64,000 nt of DNA from Bryobacterales bacterium. GTDB lineage: Bacteria > Acidobacteriota > Terriglobia > Bryobacterales > UBA6623. Made by a program: the position numbers and the translations under genes. The notes beneath the pieces were generated by a model. It worked only from the letters and a program-made list of their open reading frames with translations, ran no database searches and was not told where the DNA came from. The stretch lies in assembly GCA_022826925.1 (NCBI GenBank), contig JAJDTX010000011.1, positions 62,001 to 126,000 on the forward strand. The letters run 5' to 3'. Positions 35,909 through 44,832 of this stretch are shown piece by piece. Positions within the stretch are counted from its first letter, which is position 1. Every line of letters begins with the position of its first letter.

Positions 35909-37044
35909 TGCCGCTGCCCGAGCCGAGCTTCAGTATCGGAATCGAAGAGGAGTACCTGCTCGTCAACCGCGAGTCCCGCGATCTGGTCGACGAGCCGCCG
36001 CCCGCGCTCGTCGAGGCATTCGAGACCCACCTGAAGGGCCACTTCAGCACGGAGATGCTGCGCACGCAGGTGGAGGTGGGCACCTCGATCTGCCGCACGA
36101 TCGCGGAGGTTCGCGACGAGGTCACGCGCCTGCGGCGCACGGTGGCCGACCTGTCCGCGGAGCACGGCCTGGCCCCGATCGCCGCATCCACCCATCCGTT
36201 TGCCCGATGGAAGGACCAAAAACGAACGGACAAGGAACGTTACCACGTGCTCCAGCAGGACATGCAGCTGGTCGCTGACAGGCTGCTGATCTGCGGCATG
36301 CACGTGCATGTCGGCATTGAGGACAACAATCTCCGGATAGACACGCTCAACCAGATCGCCTATTTTCTGCCACATCTGCTCGCTCTGAGCACCTCGTCCC
36401 CGTTTTGGGAGGGCACGGACACCGGACTGCGCGCCTACCGCCTGTGCGTGTTCGACGAGCTTCCGCGCACCGGGCTGCCCGAACGGTTCGAGAGCTACGG
36501 GGAGTACCGACGGGCGGTCGACCTGATGATCTCGGCCGGCCTGCTGGAAGACGCAACCAAGATCTGGTGGGACGTCAGACCAAGCGCACGATTCCCCACC
36601 TTGGAAATGCGCGTCACGGATGTTTGCACACGGGTCGAAGACGCGATCTGCTGCGCGGCATACTACCGCTGCCTGTGCCGCATGCTGTACCGGTTGCGGC
36701 GCGACAACCAGCGCTGGCGGGTCTACGCGCGCATGCTGGTCGACGAGAACCGCTGGCGCGCGCAGCGCTACGGAGTGGATCGGGGCATGGTCGACTTCGG
36801 CCGCGGCGAGATCGCGCCCTTCGCGGACCTGATGGAAGAGCTGATCGGAATCCTGCGCGACGATTCCGACTACTTCGACTGTGTCCGGGAGATCGAGCAT
36901 GCCCGCACGATCATTTCGAGAGGCACCAGCTCGCACCAACAACTCGAGACCTACCGGCAGGCGGTCGACTCCGGCGCCACCCACGAAGAGGCACTCGCAC
37001 GGGTAGTGGACTGGCTGATCGACGCCACCGTGGAGGGCCTCTAA
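35908..37044 (+). CDS. YbdK-type carboxylate-amine ligase (glutamate-cysteine ligase 2 family)
   Basis: ATP-dependent ligase of the GCS2 family, with weak glutamate-cysteine ligase activity in the E. coli YbdK prototype; the physiological substrate is unknown. Motifs: SIGIEEEYLLV at the N-terminus with the metal-binding Glu cluster, TEMLRTQVEVGTSIC, GMHVHVGIED, WWDVRPSARFPTLEMRVTD and ISRGTSSHQQLE. GTG start at 35908, since the upstream extension only overlaps the preceding gene. 378 residues, normal length. Overlaps the amidohydrolase gene by one base. Confidence 0.9.
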   Translation: MPLPEPSFSIGIEEEYLLVNRESRDLVDEPPPALVEAFETHLKGHFSTEMLRTQVEVGTSICRTIAEVRDEVTRLRRTVADLSAEHGLAPIAASTHPFARWKDQKRTDKERYHVLQQDMQLVADRLLICGMHVHVGIEDNNLRIDTLNQIAYFLPHLLALSTSSPFWEGTDTGLRAYRLCVFDELPRTGLPERFESYGEYRRAVDLMISAGLLEDATKIWWDVRPSARFPTLEMRVTDVCTRVEDAICCAAYYRCLCRMLYRLRRDNQRWRVYARMLVDENRWRAQRYGVDRGMVDFGRGEIAPFADLMEELIGILRDDSDYFDCVREIEHARTIISRGTSSHQQLETYRQAVDSGATHEEALARVVDWLIDATVEGL

Positions 37045-37387
37045 GGCGAGTCCCGGCGCACCGAGCCTACTGTTCAGTTCCCGCTGGCACACGATTGACC
37101 GGCTCTGTGCGAGCGGCCTAACGATCCAGGATTTACGAGTTGCTGTTTGGTGGGATCGCATAGCGACTGCACCACTAGACGTCGCCCTAGCAACCGAGCC
37201 ATTGGTGCAGGCCATCGGACTGGCTGCGCTCTTGTTTGCGATGGCGCTCGGTTGGACTCGAGTACTATTGCGGGCGGGCTGACCCAGCCGGCAGCCACTG
37301 AACAGCGCCTCTGACAAAGGTGCGGGATCCGGAATTGGCCGCTGGTTTGATCGACGGTCGTTGGCCTACAGTGAGGGGAACTAGGTC
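37045..37387. other. intergenic region with a start-less open frame
   Basis: About 340 bases between the YbdK stop and the convergent DUF6088 gene. On the plus strand a frame is open from about 37045 to a TGA near 37280 and ends in a hydrophobic stretch (AIGLAALLFAMALGW), but no start codon precedes most of it. It may be the remnant of a membrane-protein gene or chance. Confidence 0.35.
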
Positions 37388-37984
37388 TTACGCACAGGCC
37401 ACCAGCCGGCTGATCGGCTCTGCGAGCCACGCGGGCAGCACCGCACGGACGCTAGCGAGGTCCGCGAGATCCTCCGCTGAAATCCGAGGCGCTAGCCGCT
37501 CCAATCCGTCATCGACCTCTAGGGGCCCCAGCCAAGCGAGGGCCCGCACGATATTGCCAGCAAGCCGATTCGGCGCGACCAGTTGCCAGCGCGGAGCGTG
37601 TCTCAAAACCACCGGTCGGTCACCAAGCCATAGCCGACGCTCGGGCCCTGAGGTCAGGTAGACAGATCGCACCGGCACGTGCTTCGTAAGGCCGAGAAAG
37701 TTAGCAGCGGCGCCGCCGCTATAGACGATGACCTCGCCCCACAACTCCGAGAGCGATGCGATCACTTTGTCCTCGCTTGGCGGGCATTTGCCAAATCGTG
37801 TCTCAACTGGTCGCATGTAGACCCCTTGGAAGATGCGCATGAGCCGACCGCGGCGGGCAAGGCGGGACAACGCTTGGTCGACCGCCGCACGGGTGCCTAG
37901 ATGCAGCAACGCGCTTGGGCACAGGGGCGCGCCCTCGGGCAACGTCGCCGCGTAGTCTTCAATCTGACGAGGCAGGCTGGGCAT
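37388..37984 (-). CDS. DUF6088/AbiEi-like antitoxin-type protein, without partner
   Basis: A 198-residue protein resembling DUF6088/AbiEi family transcriptional regulators, usually the antitoxin of type IV toxin-antitoxin (AbiE-like) pairs. The N-terminal half is a winged-helix-like domain (VDQALSRLARRGRLMRIFQGVYMRP). The middle reads VIVYSGGAAANFLGLTKHVPVRSVYLTSGPERR, the typical region after it. ATG 37984 has GGAG 9 bases upstream and an extended -10 promoter about 30 bases upstream. No nucleotidyltransferase-type toxin follows, so it is an orphan or solitary regulator. Confidence 0.75.
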   Translation of the reverse strand: MPSLPRQIEDYAATLPEGAPLCPSALLHLGTRAAVDQALSRLARRGRLMRIFQGVYMRPVETRFGKCPPSEDKVIASLSELWGEVIVYSGGAAANFLGLTKHVPVRSVYLTSGPERRLWLGDRPVVLRHAPRWQLVAPNRLAGNIVRALAWLGPLEVDDGLERLAPRISAEDLADLASVRAVLPAWLAEPISRLVACA

Positions 37985-38013
37985 GATGATCTACTCCAAT
38001 TTATGTCAGAAAT

Positions 38014-38022
38014 ATTATAGCA
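38014..38022 (-). promoter_or_regulatory. extended -10 promoter for the DUF6088 gene
   Basis: Read on the minus strand the sequence is TGC-TATAAT: a consensus -10 hexamer with the TGn extension, about 30 bases before the start codon at 37984. No good -35 is seen at 16-18 bases, as is usual for extended -10 promoters. The local DNA is much AT-richer than its surroundings. Confidence 0.6.
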
Positions 38023-38244
38023 ACACTGACTAAATCTTAGGAGTTCGAGGAATCCCCTACGAGATCGCGCCCGTCAAAATGGCGAACATCGCGGAATGGC
38101 GCTTGGTCTCCGCAATTGCCACTTATCCACGCATGCCCGCAGTGAATGTTGAGGGACGATATCTGGCGGGAATGCCCCGGATTGCTCTTGCCGTTCCGGT
38201 GGGTAGCCTTGTGCTTATGATGGGGATTGCACCGGAGCAGCCGG

Positions 38245-39651
38245 ATGTCCTTTATCCACGAAGATTTCTTACTCCAGACCGAGCACGCCAAGCGGCTCTA
38301 CCACGGCTATGCCAAGGACGAGCCCATCATTGACTATCACTGCCACCTGCCGCCCGAGGACATCGCGTCGAACCGGCAGTTCCAGAACCTATTCGAGATC
38401 TGGCTCGAAGGCGACCACTACAAGTGGCGCGCCATGCGCGCTAACGGGGTCGGCGAGGCCTATTGCACCGGAGAGGCTGACCCGCACGACAAGTTCCTGG
38501 CGTGGGCCAAGACCATGCCGCATACCTTGCGCAACCCGCTCTACCATTGGAGCCACCTTGAGCTGAAGCGCTATTTCGGCTTCGACGGGCTGCTCGACGA
38601 GTCCAACGCCGAAGAAGTCTGGCAGCTTTGCAACGACAAGCTGGCGACTGACGAGCTCAGGGTGTTCGGCATCCTTCGCAGGTTCGATGTCCGGGCGCTG
38701 TGCACTACCGACGATCCGACGGATGATCTCTCGCACCACCGAGTGATCGCCGCATCGGACCTTGAGACCAAGGTCTATCCAGCCTTCCGACCGGACAAGG
38801 CGTTGACAGTGAACCAACCGGACACGTTTAACGCCTGGGTAGCGAAGCTCGAGCAGGCTGCCAACCGCGAGATCCACTCCTTCCAAGACTTCTTGGCCGC
38901 TCTGCAACAGCGGCACGACTCGTTCGACAAGATGGGCTGTCGCCTCTCGGACCACGGCCTGGACCACGCCTTCTGCGACTTCCCCGCTCAATCGAGTGCG
39001 GGCAAGATCTTCGACGCAGCGCGCAGCGGGCTCCACGCCTCGGCAGAAGAGCATGGCCAGTTCGCCGCGTTCATGATGCTGTATTTCGGCCAGCTCGATT
39101 CCGCCAAGGGCTGGACCAAGCAGATGCATCTCGGCGCCCGCCGCAACAACAACACGAGGGGATTTCGCGCCGCCGGCGCGGACACGGGCTTCGATTCGAT
39201 CGGAGACTGGTCCCAGGTGGACGCGCTAGGGCGGTACCTGGATCGCCTCGACCACGAGGACGCGCTGCCGCGCCTGATCCTGTACAACAACAACCCGAAC
39301 GACAACTACACCTTCGCGACCATGCTGGGCAACTTCCAGGACGGAAAGATCCCGGGTAAGATGCAATTCGGCTCGGGCTGGTGGTACCTCGACCAGAAGG
39401 AGGCGATGGAGTGGCAGCTGAACTGCCTGTCCAATGTCGGCCTGCTGTCCCGCTTCGTGGGCATGCTGACGGATTCGCGGTCATTCATGTCTTATCCGCG
39501 CCACGAATACTTCCGCCGCGTGCTGTGCAACCTGCTCGGCAATGACATGGCCAAGGGCGAGATTCCCAACGACGAAGCGCTCGTGGGCGATCTGGTTCGG
39601 CGGCTGAGCTTCGGCAACGTTCGCGACTACCTCGCGCTCGCTGGTGTCTAG
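38245..39651 (+). CDS. uxaC: glucuronate isomerase
   Basis: Cytoplasmic isomerase converting D-glucuronate to fructuronate (and galacturonate to tagaturonate), the entry to hexuronate catabolism. The metal-binding IIDYHCHLPPEDIA lies near residue 30; NRQFQNLFEIWLEGDHYKWR, RNNNTRGFRAAGADTGFDSIGD and QFGSGWWYLDQK are family-typical. The ATG at 38245, preceded by GGAGCAG, is chosen over the in-frame start at 38227. 468 residues, normal. It fits with the UxaE-like epimerase and the PL8 lyase, which yields uronic acid ends. Confidence 0.95.
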   Translation: MSFIHEDFLLQTEHAKRLYHGYAKDEPIIDYHCHLPPEDIASNRQFQNLFEIWLEGDHYKWRAMRANGVGEAYCTGEADPHDKFLAWAKTMPHTLRNPLYHWSHLELKRYFGFDGLLDESNAEEVWQLCNDKLATDELRVFGILRRFDVRALCTTDDPTDDLSHHRVIAASDLETKVYPAFRPDKALTVNQPDTFNAWVAKLEQAANREIHSFQDFLAALQQRHDSFDKMGCRLSDHGLDHAFCDFPAQSSAGKIFDAARSGLHASAEEHGQFAAFMMLYFGQLDSAKGWTKQMHLGARRNNNTRGFRAAGADTGFDSIGDWSQVDALGRYLDRLDHEDALPRLILYNNNPNDNYTFATMLGNFQDGKIPGKMQFGSGWWYLDQKEAMEWQLNCLSNVGLLSRFVGMLTDSRSFMSYPRHEYFRRVLCNLLGNDMAKGEIPNDEALVGDLVRRLSFGNVRDYLALAGV

Positions 39652-39699
39652 GAACCGTAGGACATCCATGGCTGCGGCTTGGTCGCGATCCGGAACACC

Positions 39700-41661
39700 A
39701 TGATCACGCGACGGGCGTTCGCAACCTCCCTGTTTGCAGGAGCTTCCGGTGCAGGGCTCGGCTGCCGTCGGGAACTGCGGCTCTCAGGAAACGGCCGACG
39801 GGTGATCGTGCTCGGCCTGGACGGTCTCGACCCCAAGATCATCCAAGCCCTGATGGACGAAGGGCGGGCACCGAACTTTAGCAAGCTAGCAGCGAGCGGC
39901 TCGTTCCACGAACTCGGCACGACCATGCCGGCACTGAGCCCTGTGGCCTGGAGCACGTTCATCACGGGAACAGATCCGGGCAGTCACACGATCGCGGACT
40001 TCATCATGCGCGATCCGTTGACCTACGAACCGTACTTCTCGATTTGGGAGTCGAGCCCGCCCGCTCGCACGTTCAGCCTGGGCGACTACGAGCTCGCCAT
40101 GGGCGGCCCGGGCATCGTCAACAAGCGCGTGGGGGTGCCATTCTGGACCTACCTCACCGATGCCGGGATTCCCTCCACGGTGATCAAGATCCCGACGAAT
40201 TTCCCGGTCGACGACACAGCGACCCGGGCCCTCAGTGGCATGGGCACGCCGGACTTGGCAGACTCGTTCGGTCGCTTCAACTACTTCACGACGGACAGGC
40301 AAGAGCTCTATCCCGGCTTGACGGGCGGGATCGTGCACCATGTCACGCTCAGCGAGGGCCGCGTCACGACAGAACTCGCCGGCCCCGACGATTCCCTCCA
40401 CAAGGACAAGCCCGCCACCTCGATTCCCTTCACGATTGATGTCGATCCAGTCAACGGAGCCGTGTTGGTCTCCATCCAAGGCCAGCAGCACCTGCTCCAA
40501 GAGGGCGAGTACAGCGACTGGACGAAGGTGCGGTTCGGAATGGCTTCTGGCTTGGTGGGTGTCGCGGGCATCTGCCGCTTCTACCTCAAGCAGGCGCACC
40601 CGCACCTGCAGCTGTATGTCACTCCCATCAACATCGACCCGGCAGCGCAAGCAATGCCTGTCTCCCATCCTGAGGAAGTCGGCGGTGAGATCGCCAGCGC
40701 GATCGGACCGTTCTGGACCAAGGGACTGCCCTCGGACACCAAGGCCCTCGACTACCGCATCCTGGACGACGAGGGCTATGTCAAGCAGGCCGAGCTGATC
40801 CTCAAGGACCGCATACGCCTTTTCGAGCACGAGTGGGAGCGGTTTCGCGAGGGTCTGTTTTTCTTCTACGTCTCCAGCACCGACCAAGACACGCACATGT
40901 TGTGGCGCAACATGGACGAGACCCATCCGATGCACGGCGCCAGCGATGTCCGCTACTCCGGGTATATCCACCACCTATACGAAGAAATGGACAGACTCCT
41001 CGGCCGCGTCCTGCCCGCAGCGGACGATGACACGCTGCTGCTGGTGTGCTCGGACCACGGGTTCGCGCCGTTCGGCCGCCAGTTCCACCTCAACTCGTGG
41101 CTCCGCCAGCAGGGCTACCTAGCGATCAAGGACGAAGCCGCGAGCAAGGACAAGGCGAGCGTCCTCGATATCGACTGGTCAGCCACGGCGGCCTACGGCA
41201 TCGGGTTCAACGGCCTGTATATCAACCGCCTGGGCCGCGAGGGCCAAGGCACCTTGGGCGATGACGAGGCCGGCCGGCTGGCAGAGCGCATCGCAGGGGA
41301 ACTCGAAGCGATCCGCGATCCGGACACCGGCGAGCGCCCAGTGCACCGGGCATATCGCAAGAGCGAAGTCTACAGCGGCGAGTTCTCCCGCGAGATGCCC
41401 GAGCTGCTGGTCGGGTACACCCCCGGATACCGCTCTTCTTCCGAGTCGGTCATGGGCGAGAGCGGTAGCGAGATCCTGAACCTCAACCCTTGGGCGTGGG
41501 CAGGAGATCACTCCATGGCGAGGGACCTTGTGCCGGGGTGCCTGTTCAGCAGCCACGCCGTCAACATCAAAGACCCCAACATCATGGATCTGCCGACCAC
41601 CATCCTCGACTTCTTCGGCATACCTAAGCCTTTCGGCTTGAAGGGCCGCATCCTGCTCTGA
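39700..41661 (+). CDS. exported alkaline phosphatase superfamily phosphodiesterase-like protein
   Basis: Member of the type I phosphodiesterase/nucleotide pyrophosphatase family with a twin-arginine signal (ITRRAFATSLFAGASGAGLGC), which may also be lipid-modified at Cys. Metal and nucleophile motifs: VLGLDGLDP, SPVAWSTFITG (Thr or Ser nucleophile), STDQDTHMLW, VCSDHGFAPFG and GDHSMARD. The chosen ATG at 39700 begins right before the RR motif; the longer TTG start has no support. Length about 653. Probably hydrolyses phosphodiesters or phospho-glycans outside the cytoplasm; it follows uxaC by 48 bases on the same strand. Confidence 0.85.
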   Translation: MITRRAFATSLFAGASGAGLGCRRELRLSGNGRRVIVLGLDGLDPKIIQALMDEGRAPNFSKLAASGSFHELGTTMPALSPVAWSTFITGTDPGSHTIADFIMRDPLTYEPYFSIWESSPPARTFSLGDYELAMGGPGIVNKRVGVPFWTYLTDAGIPSTVIKIPTNFPVDDTATRALSGMGTPDLADSFGRFNYFTTDRQELYPGLTGGIVHHVTLSEGRVTTELAGPDDSLHKDKPATSIPFTIDVDPVNGAVLVSIQGQQHLLQEGEYSDWTKVRFGMASGLVGVAGICRFYLKQAHPHLQLYVTPINIDPAAQAMPVSHPEEVGGEIASAIGPFWTKGLPSDTKALDYRILDDEGYVKQAELILKDRIRLFEHEWERFREGLFFFYVSSTDQDTHMLWRNMDETHPMHGASDVRYSGYIHHLYEEMDRLLGRVLPAADDDTLLLVCSDHGFAPFGRQFHLNSWLRQQGYLAIKDEAASKDKASVLDIDWSATAAYGIGFNGLYINRLGREGQGTLGDDEAGRLAERIAGELEAIRDPDTGERPVHRAYRKSEVYSGEFSREMPELLVGYTPGYRSSSESVMGESGSEILNLNPWAWAGDHSMARDLVPGCLFSSHAVNIKDPNIMDLPTTILDFFGIPKPFGLKGRILL

Positions 41662-41668
41662 CGCCTAG

Positions 41669-42481
41669 TCAGTCTTGGGCCAGTTCTTCCGAGCGTTCGC
41701 TGGCGGCCTCTACCGCAGCCAGCAAGGCACCGCGCACGGCGTGTGACTCTAATTCCTGCAGCCCTGCGATGGTCGTCCCGGCCGGAGTCGAGACCTGATC
41801 CTTCAACACAGCCGGATGGAGCCCCTTCTCAAGCAGCAGCTTGGCGGAGCCAAATAGCAGCTGGCACGCGAATTCCTGAGCTAGCGCAGGCTGGAGTCCC
41901 TTCTTTACCGCGCCAGCTACCAGACCCTCCACGATCAAGCTCACGTAAGCGGGACCGCTACCTGTCAAGCCCGTGACAGCGTGCATCTGGTGCTCTTCCA
42001 CGCGCGCCACCCTGCCTACAGCGCGGAAGATCGATTCGACCTGCGACACCTGCTCTGAGGTCGCGAATCGGTTCGCACAGATCGCTGTCGCGCTTTCGCC
42101 CACTAGCATGGCGAGGTTGGGCATGGCCCGCACGACCGGCCACTCTTCTGGGAGCTCCGCTTCGATGCGGCCGATCTGGACGCCAGCCGCCACCGATACA
42201 ACCGGACAGCCGGGCAACAAGGCGGCCCGAGCTTCTGCAAGCGCCGTTGGAATGATGTGTGGCTTGACCGCGAACACAAGCACGTCAGCCTGGCCGGCAA
42301 CCTCGGCAACACCCCCCGGAACGAACGACCGGCCGATGCGACCGGCGAGTTCCCGGAGCCTTCCCTCGGCGACGTCGAACGCAGCGACGCGTGCCACCGC
42401 ACCTGCCTCGAGCGCACCCTCGGCCAATGCGCCGCCCAGATTTCCAACGCCGATAACGCCCAGCGTTACGCCACTGCTCAT
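41669..42481 (-). CDS. proC: pyrroline-5-carboxylate reductase
   Basis: Last step of proline synthesis, reducing pyrroline-5-carboxylate with NAD(P)H. The N-terminal Rossmann motif is GVIGVGNLGGALAEGAL; VFAVKPH, the RAMPNLAM segment and the C-terminal VTGLTGSGPAYV and STPAGTTIAGLQELE signature are all present. Length 270 is standard. Stands alone on the minus strand, convergent with the phosphodiesterase-like gene. Confidence 0.95.
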   Translation of the reverse strand: MSSGVTLGVIGVGNLGGALAEGALEAGAVARVAAFDVAEGRLRELAGRIGRSFVPGGVAEVAGQADVLVFAVKPHIIPTALAEARAALLPGCPVVSVAAGVQIGRIEAELPEEWPVVRAMPNLAMLVGESATAICANRFATSEQVSQVESIFRAVGRVARVEEHQMHAVTGLTGSGPAYVSLIVEGLVAGAVKKGLQPALAQEFACQLLFGSAKLLLEKGLHPAVLKDQVSTPAGTTIAGLQELESHAVRGALLAAVEAASERSEELAQD

Positions 42482-42873
42482 GACCTCAAGTGTACGACGC
42501 AGGCTCTGACCTCACTCCAACGTACTCGCGCCGGCAGGAACCCCGCGAATCTTGGATGCTCAGAAGCTTGTACTGCAACCGAAAGCCGACGGTGTTTCGT
42601 CCGCTATCTGATGGCAGCCCGGCCCTTACTTTCGTCTAGCCCTTACAGTAGGTCTCCAACAAATGATCAAAGTCTCTCAATACGGCGGCATCGTAAGTGT
42701 CATGATTGCTGAGTCGTTAACGGCCCAAAAAACAGATTTAAACTCAATTCTCGTGACAATTCCGCATAAAACGACTTGTATCATGTAAAATGACTCTGCT
42801 TGGTCGCAAATCTACTCAGTCCGTTGCGATCTTCGCAGATGGGATCTGAATCAAGACAACCATAGGAGCTTTC
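42482..42873. other. AT-rich intergenic region upstream of the RloA/RloB pair
   Basis: About 390 bases, markedly AT-richer from 42560 onward than the rest of the window. It ends with a strong GGAG (42865-42868) before the RloA start. A TAAAAT hexamer occurs near 42785, but no -35 at the right spacing accompanies it. The composition suggests an incoming defence island edge. Confidence 0.45.
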
Positions 42874-44214
42874 ATGATGAGTGAAGATTCTCGAATCCGC
42901 GAGGATGTGCTAGTCGCATTCAAGGCACGCAACATACGCTGCTACCGAGACCAAGCGGTTCTTTCTCTGGAAGCGACGCGTGTGGCCAACTCCGACATTG
43001 TGCGCAACGTGAAAACGGCTTCCTCTACACCTGCGAGGGTCCTCCCGAGCGCAGGCGTGTTCGGCGCGAACGGTTCGGGGAAATCCGCGCTGTTGTGGGC
43101 CATGCGCGACATGCAGGTCCTAGTTGCCAACTCGTTCCGGCGGGGCTCCCGCGGCACAGGTTTGCCCCGACGCTCATTCATGCTCGGCTCACAAGAGGAT
43201 GGAGCGACCTCTGCGTTTGAAGTTGAATTGATTCTGAATGGCGTGTTCTGGCAGTACGGATTCGAGTTTGACGACGAACGGGTGTTGCATGAATTCGCTT
43301 ATCACTACCCACGCGGACGCCAGGCCTTGGTCTTCGAGCGATTGGATGACAATATCGTGTTCGGTGCATCATTTCGAACAACTGGTAGGGCCTTGAAAAC
43401 GCTGCTCCGGGAAAACTCGCTGCTCCTTTCGGCTTTCGGTGCCACGACGGATGAGCATGCGGGACCGCTCTATGCATGGTGGCGACGCAACTTGAAGATC
43501 GCCACCGCCGGGAATCGTTGGTCGCGAGCCGCCTATACGGCACATCTCGCCAATGAGAGGGGCTTTCGGTCCGGGGTGCTAGGTCTCCTTCACGCTGCTG
43601 ACGAAACGGCGGTCGACCTAAAGATTGTGGATCTGGATGCCGATACTGTCGAGAGGCTGCGGCAGATCACGCGCATACTTGGCGGGGACAATGCGAGCGA
43701 CGAAGATGTCCTGCTTGAGGGTGAACTGCAACTTGTGCATCGTGGCAGCGAACGCACCGTGGCATTCGATCCGGAAGACGAGTCACAGGGCACACAGGTT
43801 TGGATCGGGCTCGTTGGACCGGTGCTCGAGGCTCTCGCCGACGGAAGCGTTCTCCTAGTCGACGAGATCGATACGAGCCTCCATCCACATCTCGTCACCC
43901 GGTTGGTTGATCTGTTCCAAGACCCTGAGTCGAATCCCAAATGTGCGCAACTCGTGTTCAATGCGCATGACACAAACATCCTTGGCAATCTAGAGAACCA
44001 CGCGCTTGGGCGCGATCAAGTCTGGTTCACGGAAAAGGACGAGGTCGGAGCCAGCCGCCTGTATTCCCTGTCTGAGTTCCGTCCGCGCAGAGACGAGTCC
44101 ATCCAACGCGGGTACCTCAGTGGTCGATACGGCGGCGTCCCAGAATTGGATCCGATGGCATTTGGTCGCTCGGTCGAAGGCCTCAGCCCTACCTTTTCCG
44201 GTACCGAGAGATGA
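42874..44214 (+). CDS. AAA ATPase of a RloA/AbiLi-type defence pair
   Basis: ATPase of the AAA_15/AAA_21 (COG1106, OLD-like) class. The Walker A is GVFGANGSGKSALL (near residue 65), and a Walker B-like GSVLLVDEIDTSLHPH lies near residue 330, followed by QLVFNAHDTNILGN. Length 446 is usual. Its stop overlaps the next gene by 4 bases (ATGA). Together they match RloA/RloB and AbiLi/AbiLii abortive-infection systems, in which the ATPase likely senses infection and the partner acts as nuclease. Two adjacent ATGs (42874, 42877) follow GGAG. Confidence 0.85.
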   Translation: MMSEDSRIREDVLVAFKARNIRCYRDQAVLSLEATRVANSDIVRNVKTASSTPARVLPSAGVFGANGSGKSALLWAMRDMQVLVANSFRRGSRGTGLPRRSFMLGSQEDGATSAFEVELILNGVFWQYGFEFDDERVLHEFAYHYPRGRQALVFERLDDNIVFGASFRTTGRALKTLLRENSLLLSAFGATTDEHAGPLYAWWRRNLKIATAGNRWSRAAYTAHLANERGFRSGVLGLLHAADETAVDLKIVDLDADTVERLRQITRILGGDNASDEDVLLEGELQLVHRGSERTVAFDPEDESQGTQVWIGLVGPVLEALADGSVLLVDEIDTSLHPHLVTRLVDLFQDPESNPKCAQLVFNAHDTNILGNLENHALGRDQVWFTEKDEVGASRLYSLSEFRPRRDESIQRGYLSGRYGGVPELDPMAFGRSVEGLSPTFSGTER

Positions 44215-44789
44215 AGAGGCGACCGCAACGAACCCGGCGCAAAGTTGGCCAGCGCGAACGACGCACTGTTATTCGGGTTCTCACGGAGGGCGAAGCTACC
44301 GAGCCCCAGTACCTCCGACTCATTTGCAGCGACTCGGTGAAGCTCGATGTTCGCAATAGTAAGAGAACTACACCAATACAGTTGGTTGAACAAGCGAAGC
44401 ATGACCGGAGCACGGACCGACGTGTTCAGGCCGTCAACAGGTCGTTCGATGAGGTCTGGTGCATCTTTGATCGCGACGATCACCATAGGTTCGGCGAGGC
44501 GATTCAAGCGGCTGCGAATGCGGATATCCCAACTGCTGTATCTAACCCTTGTTTCGAGCTATGGCTAATCCTGCACGTGACGGAGCAGACTGCTCATATC
44601 AGCACCGCAAGGGCGCAGACGCTTGCAGAGCAGTTGAACTTGGACACGTTGAGGAGTTCCTGTCTAGAGGCAAAACGTCGTGCACTTCGATTGGACAAGA
44701 TGCACGAGCGCAATGGCTCGCCACCAAGATCGAACCCCAGCAGCGGGGTTTGGAGAATTGTGGATCGCTTGCGGGGTCCGTCGGATTGA
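44211..44789 (+). CDS. RloB/AbiLii-like TOPRIM-type effector
   Basis: A 192-residue RloB-family protein. The N-terminal VLTEGEATEPQYL supplies the catalytic Glu of a TOPRIM-like fold, and VWCIFDRDDHHRF gives the DxD motif. AVSNPCFELWLILHV is the third conserved RloB segment. The N-terminus is strongly basic (KRRPQRTRRK), suited to nucleic acid binding. Coupled to the upstream ATPase by a 4-base overlap. Probable nuclease effector of phage defence; activity is inferred from the family. Confidence 0.82.
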   Translation: MKRRPQRTRRKVGQRERRTVIRVLTEGEATEPQYLRLICSDSVKLDVRNSKRTTPIQLVEQAKHDRSTDRRVQAVNRSFDEVWCIFDRDDHHRFGEAIQAAANADIPTAVSNPCFELWLILHVTEQTAHISTARAQTLAEQLNLDTLRSSCLEAKRRALRLDKMHERNGSPPRSNPSSGVWRIVDRLRGPSD

Positions 44790-44832
44790 TTCGGTGACGA
44801 CGTTGATCCAACAGCACGCACCATGCGCTGCC

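Noticed and set aside
37045-37280. Small membrane protein after the YbdK gene
   Set aside because: The frame ends in a hydrophobic stretch but has no usable start codon or ribosome-binding site.
35905-37317. 470-codon minus-strand frame opposite the YbdK-type ligase
   Set aside because: Antisense shadow of a gene with intact ligase motifs.
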